Of a stretch of 51,178 nt of DNA, positions 44,909 to 51,178 are shown one piece after another (within the stretch, counting starts at the first letter, position 1; each line of letters begins with the position of its first letter). The DNA comes from Acidimicrobiaceae bacterium. GTDB taxonomy: Bacteria > Actinomycetota > Acidimicrobiia > Acidimicrobiales > Acidimicrobiaceae. Both the position numbers and the translations under genes were made by a program. Below the pieces are notes generated by a model. It did not search any database. It had not been told where the DNA came from and saw only the letters and a program-made list of their open reading frames with translations. Where the stretch lies: assembly GCA_013044385.1 (NCBI GenBank), contig JABEUN010000008.1, positions 1-51,178 of the forward strand, given 5' to 3'.

Positions 44909-45796
44909 GTGGATAGGGATCGCAACCTGAATGTGTGGACAGGATCGGTTCCGATCTTTCGCTCTTACCTCTACGTGCCAGGTTCGGATCCATCGTTGAT
45001 CAATAAGGCTCTGAAAAGTAGGGCCGACGCCATCGTGATCGATCTGGAAGACGCTGTGACGAATGACCAGAAGCAGATGGCGAGGGCGAATGCATCTGCA
45101 CTGTTGGCGGAGTCGCAGTCCAAGCCCGTTCTTGTCAGGATTAATTCTGCTGAGTCCGGCTACTGGAGGATGGACCTTGAGGCGGTTGGTCACTGGGATC
45201 CATCCGGAATCAGGGTTCCGAAAGTTGAGTCTGTGGCCACTGTTGTTCAGGTCGCCTCTTTTCTGTCAAGCTTGGACAGTGGGTCGACTCCGCTCATTCC
45301 ACTTATCGAATCGGCTTTGGGAGTAGAGCGCGCCTTCGAAATTGCGTCTGGGCACCATCGGGTCATAGCTCTAGGGATGGGTGAGGCCGACTTAGCGGCC
45401 GACCTCGGAACCAACGGTTCAGATGCATTGAACTACCCACGTTCTCGATGCATCGTTGCGGCCCGTGCGGCCGGACTTGCTGCTGCGATCCAGAGCGTCT
45501 ACGTAAATTTACACGATCCCTCTGGCCTACGTTCTAGCACAGAATTTGGAAGATCTTTGGGATTCTTCGGTAGATCTGCGATCCACCCAAGTCAGATCGA
45601 CGCAATAAATGAGGTCTTCACTCCGTCTGACAACGAGGTGAGTTCGGCACAAGAGATCGTATCGATCATGGGTGCGGCTTCCTCATTAGGAAGTGGACTC
45701 GGAGTCACACAATCCGGCGAGTTTGTTGATGCAGCGATTTTACGCCGGGCACGGGCCATACTTTCGGTTGCGCAGATGGTTGAGAACCTGAAGTAG
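44909..45796 (+). CDS. CitE/HpcH-type C-C lyase (malyl/citramalyl-CoA lyase-like)
   Basis: The product is 295 aa from GTG 44909, chosen for the leaderless promoter spacing; another GTG is at 44933, and the open frame extends to 44840. It has the aldolase-like motifs RSYLYVPGSDP (about 18-28), VIDLEDAV (43-50, metal-binding Asp/Glu), RINS, PKVES, PLIES and GFFGRSAIHPSQ. These cleave 3-hydroxy-3-acid CoA thioesters into acetyl-CoA and an oxoacid. It sits head-to-head with the CoA-transferase, so a CoA thioester made there may be cleaved here. Substrate unknown. Confidence 0.86.
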   Translation: MDRDRNLNVWTGSVPIFRSYLYVPGSDPSLINKALKSRADAIVIDLEDAVTNDQKQMARANASALLAESQSKPVLVRINSAESGYWRMDLEAVGHWDPSGIRVPKVESVATVVQVASFLSSLDSGSTPLIPLIESALGVERAFEIASGHHRVIALGMGEADLAADLGTNGSDALNYPRSRCIVAARAAGLAAAIQSVYVNLHDPSGLRSSTEFGRSLGFFGRSAIHPSQIDAINEVFTPSDNEVSSAQEIVSIMGAASSLGSGLGVTQSGEFVDAAILRRARAILSVAQMVENLK

Positions 45797-45868
45797 ATAA
45801 GGAGCCGACCGCGGGACCAGCTGGATTTTCACGATAGGGAATGTATGGGTGAACAGCCGAGGTAGCTA

Positions 45869-45885
45869 CCGATTTAATAAATCGG
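45869..45885. promoter_or_regulatory. 17-bp palindrome upstream of the IclR gene
   Basis: CCGATTTAATAAATCGG is a perfect palindrome with 7-bp arms around a 3-bp centre, 194 bp before the regulator's ATG and 73 bp after the CitE gene stop. It could be an operator bound by the IclR protein, or a short terminator hairpin for the CitE gene, but no T-tract follows. Confidence 0.45.
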
Positions 45886-46078
45886 ATTTGCGATAGCCCA
45901 TCCGAACTTCAGAGTCTGCGCACATCTTTGCGACCTTCGTTGACAGGAGCCGTAGACATCCAGTACGGCACCTGGGTGATCCCAACGGAAGTTTGCACGG
46001 CCGCTAGGCTCGGAGAGTGGGTCTGTTGGATCTTGAACGGCGCAACATCGCAATGACTTTGATTGTGGTGGAGTAAAA

Positions 46079-46894
46079 ATGCTAAGAGCCAGACCGGAAG
46101 AGGTGATCGACAAGTTGGAGGAGTCCGCTACTGGCAGTTCGGCGTTGACGGTCGAGAGAGCCGCCGACGTCCTGCTTCAATTCGCGAACACATCGAAGCT
46201 GACATTAGGTGTTACAGAGATCGCCAACTCACTCGGACTTTCCAAGGCTGCAGTGCATCGGATCCTCTCATCGTTAAAGAACAAGGGCATTGTGGAGGTC
46301 GACCCCGAGTCTCATCGATATGCTCTCGGGCCCGTGGCCATCAGCCTGGGACTCTCATATTTAAGTAAATCTGACGTCGTGGCGATAGCATCAGACGAAC
46401 TCAGAACTCTTTCACTCGAGACAAACGAGACCGCAACCCTCTCGGTCAGACGGGGCTTTTCTCGTATGTATGTCCATCAGGTCACCCCCAACCGGGAGGT
46501 CTTGATGTCCGTTCAGATCGGTATTCCATACCCGTTGCATGCCGGCGCTTCCTCCAAGGCTTTCCTCGCATTTCTGCCAACCGAAGAGATGGAGTTGTAT
46601 CTGAAAGAGCCGCTCGACCAGGTGACCTCCAAAACATTGACGGACCCCAACGACCTAAGGCTGAGCTTGGAACAGATCAGATTGCGTGGCTGGGATCAGT
46701 CCTTTGGAGAGCGATTACCGGGTGCGGGTTCGATTGCGGCACCGGTATTCGATCACAGAGGGTTGCCGGTTGCGGTGGTGAGTGTATGTGGACCAGCCGA
46801 TCGCTTGGCGTTGGAGACAGACCACTGCAGATCGGCACTTTTGGCAGCCACTGGACGCATCTCGTCTCGACTTGGCGGCTCACGTTTCACATGA
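46079..46894 (+). CDS. IclR-family transcriptional regulator
   Basis: The product (271 aa) has an N-terminal winged helix-turn-helix (about 42-75, LGVTEIANSLGLSKAAVHRILSS) and a C-terminal IclR effector domain. ATG 46079 has GGAG 5 nt upstream. IclR proteins usually control a neighbouring catabolic operon and sense its substrate or intermediate. It is probably the regulator of the CoA-transferase/CitE units and perhaps the importer. The N-terminal 25-residue extension before the HTH is longer than usual. Confidence 0.9.
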   Translation: MLRARPEEVIDKLEESATGSSALTVERAADVLLQFANTSKLTLGVTEIANSLGLSKAAVHRILSSLKNKGIVEVDPESHRYALGPVAISLGLSYLSKSDVVAIASDELRTLSLETNETATLSVRRGFSRMYVHQVTPNREVLMSVQIGIPYPLHAGASSKAFLAFLPTEEMELYLKEPLDQVTSKTLTDPNDLRLSLEQIRLRGWDQSFGERLPGAGSIAAPVFDHRGLPVAVVSVCGPADRLALETDHCRSALLAATGRISSRLGGSRFT

Positions 46895-47233
46895 GGTGAG
46901 TTGAAAGGGGAGCGACTACTACCTCGAACTGGTATCTGTTTGAGCTGGCTAGGAACCTGTCGACAATTACGAGCGGGTTCGTACTTGGTCTTCGAACCTT
47001 AGGCACTGTGAAATGTCCAATTAAAGTAAGGTTGGAGCGACACAGACTCTAGATCCTGGACAGTTCGACCTAATCTGCTACGTCGGACACGGCTTCGAAT
47101 AAGAAGATGCGGACAGGCGAGAATGTTCTCCAAAGTCTGTGACAACTCGATAAATCCGAAAGTATCTGGTGGGGGAGTTGCGGTGGCCATTGGATTATCC
47201 GTAACCGTAGACCGAAGATGTCGGAGTTGTGAA
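46895..47233. other. 339-bp convergent intergenic region
   Basis: Lies between the regulator and the importer ATPase genes, which converge. A 63-codon minus-strand frame (46999-47190) exists but lacks a Shine-Dalgarno and protein-like composition. I see no clear terminator hairpin. Confidence 0.4.
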
Positions 47234-48769
47234 CTAGGAGGCGAAGGTTTGCTGGTCCTTGCCGGCGCCGCTCGAGTAGGAGAGTTCGACGAGCCTCTCC
47301 TCAGCAAGAGCCTCGCCCGTGGCCTCGGCGACAACCTTTCCATATCGAAACACGAGTACTCTGTCGCAAACGTGGGCGAGGTCGCCGTAGTCGGTGGATG
47401 CGAGAACCACTGCGCCACCATCGATGGCCATGTTTCGGATTCGGGTGAATATCTCACCTCGGGCGCCAATGTCGACACCCTGGGAGGGTTCATCTAGGAG
47501 CATAACCTTAGGCCCGCGCTGAAGCCACTTGCCAAGAAGAGCCTTCTGCTGGTTGCCCCCGCTTAAGGAATTGAGAGTTCGTTCTGGTCTGGGCGGGCGT
47601 ACGTCCAATGACTTGAGTACCGTCTCCACGTGCTCATACTCAGTGTTGGCACGTAATCGACCACCTTTGAAAAATGAATTGAGTATGGGAAGCGAGACGT
47701 TCTCTCCAATGGTCAGCGATCCAACGCCAGAGGCAACGAGTCGATCTGCAGGTAGTAGTCCAATGCCGAGTTCTATTGCCCGCGAAGGAGTCATGTCGGT
47801 GAGCTGCCTCACGGTCCCGTCTATTTCGATGGTTCCTGAGGCCGCTTTAATCGCTCCAAAAATGAGTTGAACCACCTGCTCGTGACCCATCCCAGCCAGG
47901 CCGGTAAGCCCAAGTATCTCGCCCTTTCTCACCTTGAAGGAAAGTCCGTCTATGTGCGAACCGGAAAGCGAGTCCACCGATAGCAGGGTATCTCCGAATT
48001 CGCCTTCCACTGAGGGATACGACTGCTCAGTGCGCCTACCGAGCATCATCTCGATCAACTCGTCCTCTTCGACGTTCGAACTGTCCACGGTGCCCACCAT
48101 CTGGCCGTCACGGAGGACGGATATTCGGTCGGTGATGCCTAGTACCTCATCGAGCCTGTGGCTCACAAATACGACACCAAGGCCCTCGGAAGCGACCCGT
48201 TTCATCCCTTCGAAGAGCCTGGCAACGCCGTCTTTGGGAAGGAATGAGGTCGGTTCGTCAAGGATTAGCACTCCGCCTTGGTGGCGTCTCGTATCTGAGA
48301 GCGCCCTTGTGATGGCGATCAACGCTCTCTCCACCGGCGGAATCTTTCCTATTAGCGAGTCGACCGATGCATCTATACCGAACTCCCTCAGCTGCGAAGC
48401 GACCGTCGCCCGCTCGTCGCTCCATCGGACTCGGCCCAAAGACTTCGCCTGATAGCGTCCTATCCGGAGATTCTCCAAAATCGATAGCGAAGGAATCAGG
48501 CCTAGGTCTTGGTGGACAAAGGTGAGACCTAGGCCCGCGGAGCCGCCAGGGGGAATGGGAAACTCCACGTGCCTGTCTGCAACTGAGAAGCTTCTGCATG
48601 CATCCGGAGCATGGAAACCTGAAAGAACCTTGATGAGGGTTGATTTTCCAGAACCATTTCGACCGATGAGCCCGTGTATCTCGCCTGCAGCCACGCAAAG
48701 GCTCACTTCATCTAGGGCCTTTTCGCCACCGAAGGTCTTGGTCAGACCCTCAATGTTTAGAGCGTTCAT
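47234..48769 (-). CDS. CUT2-type ABC importer, double ATP-binding protein (RbsA/MglA family)
   Basis: The product (511 aa) has two fused ABC domains. Domain 1: Walker A GRNGSGKST (36-44), Walker B LILDEPT, with the signature region degenerate (KIPPVERALIAITRAL). Domain 2: degenerate Walker A (GLAGMGHEQ), intact signature LSGGNQQK and Walker B LLDEPSQG. This asymmetry is family-typical. The ATG has GGAAGGAA upstream. It is the last gene of the importer operon, after the binding protein. The ligand is not predictable, as CUT2 systems import pentoses, inositol, autoinducer-2 and other molecules. Confidence 0.92.
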   Translation of the reverse strand: MNALNIEGLTKTFGGEKALDEVSLCVAAGEIHGLIGRNGSGKSTLIKVLSGFHAPDACRSFSVADRHVEFPIPPGGSAGLGLTFVHQDLGLIPSLSILENLRIGRYQAKSLGRVRWSDERATVASQLREFGIDASVDSLIGKIPPVERALIAITRALSDTRRHQGGVLILDEPTSFLPKDGVARLFEGMKRVASEGLGVVFVSHRLDEVLGITDRISVLRDGQMVGTVDSSNVEEDELIEMMLGRRTEQSYPSVEGEFGDTLLSVDSLSGSHIDGLSFKVRKGEILGLTGLAGMGHEQVVQLIFGAIKAASGTIEIDGTVRQLTDMTPSRAIELGIGLLPADRLVASGVGSLTIGENVSLPILNSFFKGGRLRANTEYEHVETVLKSLDVRPPRPERTLNSLSGGNQQKALLGKWLQRGPKVMLLDEPSQGVDIGARGEIFTRIRNMAIDGGAVVLASTDYGDLAHVCDRVLVFRYGKVVAEATGEALAEERLVELSYSSGAGKDQQTFAS

Positions 48770-48801
48770 CGACTATTCCTTCCAAACGAAAATGGGAAAG
48801 C

Positions 48802-48839
48802 CGGAAGCGCTGGCCAGGGGCTGACCCACTGCGCTTCCG
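48802..48839 (-). terminator. 9-bp stem hairpin between binding-protein and ATPase genes
   Basis: CGGAAGCGC (48802-48810) and GCGCTTCCG (48831-48839) form a perfect 9-bp stem; TGG/CCA inside can extend it. It sits between the binding-protein stop (48874) and the ATPase start (48769). Such intra-operon hairpins often protect the upstream mRNA and lower downstream expression, giving excess binding protein. That role is inference; only TTTT-containing sequence follows on the minus strand. Confidence 0.6.
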
Positions 48840-48873
48840 ACTCCCAGCCAACAGCTCGTTGACAACCCCTGCA

Positions 48874-50094
48874 CTAGCTGCAGGACATGCCCCAGAGCTT
48901 GTCGTAGTTGCACGTGTAGTTCACGGTCCCGTACCAGGTCGATTCGTTAGCGTTCACGTTGATGGAACTGATGTTTGCTGTCGTGAAAAGACGGAGCGGA
49001 ATATTCTCGTTCACAACGACAGGTGCGCCAGCGAGTACCCGGAAGTTCTCATCTGCTAAGGCGTAGCCAAACCACTGGTTAGGTCCGCCGACATCGGCAA
49101 CCAAAGAGGAAGGCTTTGCAAGTTCATTCTGCATTACCACCGGAGTTGCATTGAAGGATGCCGTGTACACCTTCCTGCTCAGATTCAGCTGCTGGATCGC
49201 TGGGTTTGTGAAGATTGTCATTCCGTCGTAAAGCGGAATGATGTAGTTCAGCGACGGGTTTGCCGTAAGTAGCGAGCGTACAGTAGTGGCAAGTGTCGTA
49301 GCCCAGTCAGGAATCAGACTGTTGACCACTGGAATTGGCTTCGAGGACGGGCACGCAGTGGCAATCTCCTGCTGAATTCCTGCTACTTCGGCAGCTGAAG
49401 GCTGTCGGGAGGAAGTGGTAGTGATTATCTGCGGGTATCCAGTGCAGTTGGATGTCGTGGCAAACCAAGCCCCCAAGATCTTGCCGACCTCAGGGTAGTT
49501 GAACGTCACTTCGGCAACTGCTCCAGTACCTTGAGGGGCACCTGGTGTACCTGTCTGGGAAGTTATCACTTTGATCCCGGCCGCATTGGCTTGGGTAATG
49601 TAACTATGGATGAAGGCCGTGTCAAGAGCCATTGCGTCAATAACGGTCGGCTTGGCGGCTATCGCTTGCTGCATACATGAAGTAATACCTTCTGGTGTGC
49701 CCTTGGCGTCGCAGATCTGCACGGAGACCCCAGCCCTTTGAAGTTCCTGCTGAGCGACTGCGGCCCAATCGTGCAGGGCCGGGATCTCTTCGGTGAGATT
49801 AACTAGCCAGACACTCTTGCCCTTCAGGTTCGATGTGTTGACCTTGGCGGTCGGCCCACTCCATACTGGAGGAGCCATTACCTGTGCTACGAACGCTTTG
49901 GCTTGTGCAAGACCGGCCGTATTCGAAGAAGTCGTCGCAGTTGTCGCCGCTGTAGATGACGATGACGTTGATGAACTTGAACTCGATCCGCACGCTGCGA
50001 GGATGGAGCCAAGTGACACCGCTGTTAGCAACGACACCGCTCCATTCCTTCGCCAACCTCGCCAAGATTGGCGACTTGATGATTTTTCAGCCAC
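48874..50094 (-). CDS. CUT2-type ABC importer, substrate-binding lipoprotein (Peripla_BP_4 family)
   Basis: The product (406 aa) has a basic N-terminus, a hydrophobic helix and lipobox ILAAC (Cys35), then a Ser/Thr/Ala-rich linker of about 25 residues and a two-lobed sugar-binding-type domain (SVWLVNLTEEIPALHDWAAV at the start). The GTG start is preceded by a GGGGAAAGG tract. The mature protein is large and cysteine-containing (several Cys, possibly disulfides), expected on the outer face. Ligand unknown. Confidence 0.88.
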   Translation of the reverse strand: MAEKSSSRQSWRGWRRNGAVSLLTAVSLGSILAACGSSSSSSTSSSSTAATTATTSSNTAGLAQAKAFVAQVMAPPVWSGPTAKVNTSNLKGKSVWLVNLTEEIPALHDWAAVAQQELQRAGVSVQICDAKGTPEGITSCMQQAIAAKPTVIDAMALDTAFIHSYITQANAAGIKVITSQTGTPGAPQGTGAVAEVTFNYPEVGKILGAWFATTSNCTGYPQIITTTSSRQPSAAEVAGIQQEIATACPSSKPIPVVNSLIPDWATTLATTVRSLLTANPSLNYIIPLYDGMTIFTNPAIQQLNLSRKVYTASFNATPVVMQNELAKPSSLVADVGGPNQWFGYALADENFRVLAGAPVVVNENIPLRLFTTANISSINVNANESTWYGTVNYTCNYDKLWGMSCS

Positions 50095-50118
50095 TACCTT
50101 TCCCCTTTTTTGTTACTC

Positions 50119-50153
50119 TTCAAACTGTTTGAATCACTACGGCCAGAATGGCC
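50119..50153. promoter_or_regulatory. Two tandem palindromes upstream of the binding-protein gene
   Basis: TTCAAACTGTTTGAA (50119-50133; 6-bp arms, 3-bp centre) and GGCCAGAATGGCC (50141-50153; 5-bp arms, 3-bp centre) lie in the 133-bp space between the permease and binding-protein genes. They could be operators for an internal promoter, or two small RNA hairpins just before the binding-protein ribosome site. Confidence 0.45.
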
Positions 50154-50227
50154 CTGACTCGACAACTACACCCCTTGAACTTCTCCCTTCACCTCCTTTG
50201 ATCTGGACTCGGACTCCACATTTGTCA

Positions 50228-51178
50228 TCATGAGGAAGCTCGTGACGAGGCGATCTGTCCCAGCGCTACCGCCAAAACGAGGGCGGTGCCGTAGAAGACG
50301 TCTTGGACCCATCCCGTATAGCCGAGGAGTTCCAGACCGGTAATTCCAGTAACAAGGAAGTAGACCGCTATGAATGCGCCCCAAGCGTTGAACCTCCCAG
50401 GACGTACCGTGGTAGCTCCTAGAAATGCTGCGGCAAATGCAGGCAGTAGGAAGGATGACCCGCCGCCCGGATCGGCTGCTCCAACTGCACCCGCTTGGAG
50501 TAGACCGGCGAAGCTCGCCACGACAGCACTGGCTACGAGGGCTCCGGTTCTAATTCTTGCAACCGGAAGTCCTGTAAGGCGAGCAACTTCTCGACCTTCA
50601 CCGACGAATACCAGATTCCTTCCCATGGGAGTTTGCTGGAAGACGTACCAGACGATTATGCAGAGGACGACGCCGTAGTAAAAGGCCAAGGGGAGGCCAA
50701 AGATGTCGTGCGCCGCAAATGTGAGTAGCGAATTGGGAAGGCCACCTATGGTAACTGACCCACTGATGCCATAGCTGAGGCCCCCGAGCAAGGTGCCGAC
50801 TCCGAGGGTAGTGATGAAAGAGGAGACTCCGATTTTGACCACGACGAATGAGTTGAGAAGCCCTACGATCACACCAAGCACCAGGACAGCCAGAGAGGCG
50901 ATCAGTGCATTCACATGGTGTACAGCTGACAACTCGGCTACCACGATCGACGAGAGGCTCATCATCGAGGCTACCGAAAGGTCGTACTCTCCGACTGTAA
51001 GGGGAACTAATAGCCCGAGAGTCAACACCAAAAGCACAGCTTGAGTACCGAGAATCGTTTGGAGGTTCGTTAGCGTGGCAAAGGTGTCTGGTCTAGCGAC
51101 TGAGAAACCGATGGCGATTACGGCCCAGATGATCAGTACTCCATAGGCCTCCAAATAGTATCGCGTGCCTCGTCGACC
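50228..51178 (-). CDS. CUT2-type ABC importer, permease (RbsC family), 5' end beyond the window
   Basis: The product visible here is about 316 residues and open to the right edge with no stop; TTG 51154 could be a start, but the frame continues upstream, so the true start probably lies outside. About eight to nine hydrophobic helices follow, with the family segments SFITTLGVGTLLGGLSYGISG and GRNLVFVGEGREVARLTGLPVARI. It forms the transmembrane pore with the ATPase and binding protein encoded downstream. Confidence 0.9.
   Translation of the reverse strand, partial: GRRGTRYYLEAYGVLIIWAVIAIGFSVARPDTFATLTNLQTILGTQAVLLVLTLGLLVPLTVGEYDLSVASMMSLSSIVVAELSAVHHVNALIASLAVLVLGVIVGLLNSFVVVKIGVSSFITTLGVGTLLGGLSYGISGSVTIGGLPNSLLTFAAHDIFGLPLAFYYGVVLCIIVWYVFQQTPMGRNLVFVGEGREVARLTGLPVARIRTGALVASAVVASFAGLLQAGAVGAADPGGGSSFLLPAFAAAFLGATTVRPGRFNAWGAFIAVYFLVTGITGLELLGYTGWVQDVFYGTALVLAVALGQIASSRASS

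Noticed and set aside
46999-47190. 63-aa minus-strand frame after the importer ATPase
   Set aside because: No Shine-Dalgarno and low-quality, Arg/Thr/Pro-rich sequence.

Overview
This window looks like a chromosomal segment of an actinobacterium, most probably of the class Acidimicrobiia (acidophilic iron-oxidiser relatives such as Acidithrix or Ferrimicrobium). The evidence is an intermediate G+C content, many GTG and TTG starts, many 4-nt start/stop overlaps, a split proton-translocating transhydrogenase (alpha1, alpha2, beta), and a secreted protein with the YWLVASDGGIFTFGD-type repeats I associate with that class. The taxonomic call is inference. I see no rRNA, tRNA, CRISPR array, phage or insertion sequence.

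Layout, 1-16.6 kb: a KdpD-like sensor kinase cut by the left edge (minus); a polyamine-type ABC importer operon (ATPase, Tat/lipoprotein binding protein, two permeases); a FUSC-family membrane exporter (minus); a methyltransferase; a small membrane protein; an overlapping pair of FAD-linked 2-hydroxyacid dehydrogenase and ThDP-dependent 2-oxoacid decarboxylase/ALS-like enzyme; and an SNF2 helicase with a SWIM zinc-finger partner.

16.8-27 kb, energy metabolism: pntAA-pntAB-pntB, followed by an unusual flavoprotein of the dihydrolipoamide-dehydrogenase fold without redox cysteines. Next come a divergent ECF sigma factor and a zinc-binding 5-TM anti-sigma-like protein, an SCO1-type copper chaperone fused behind a large membrane domain, a propeller-like lipoprotein and CtaG. 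The last four genes after the sigma factor form a likely cytochrome oxidase/copper assembly locus.

27-39.2 kb, mixed housekeeping and envelope: a secreted CAP-domain protein with 42-residue repeats, HMG-CoA lyase, CysH (APS/PAPS reductase), a methyltransferase with a good promoter carrying a dyad in its spacer, a PLP aminotransferase, a penicillin-acylase-family Ntn hydrolase with a downstream membrane protein, small proteins (one zinc ribbon), a YihY-family membrane protein and an acyl-CoA thioesterase-like protein. A 758-bp gap follows, holding a short candidate gene and a strong imperfect hairpin.

39.9-51.2 kb is the most interesting part: a probable catabolic island. Four minus-strand genes (family III CoA-transferase, metal-dependent cyclase, MmgE/PrpD protein, cyclic amidohydrolase) are divergent from a CitE-type C-C lyase and an IclR regulator. 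A CUT2-type ABC importer (permease, binding lipoprotein, double ATPase) lies beyond, running off the right edge. The gene content suggests import, ring opening or deamidation, CoA activation and C-C cleavage of an unidentified carboxylated or cyclic-amide compound. Several palindromes in its intergenic regions are candidate operator or mRNA-processing sites.
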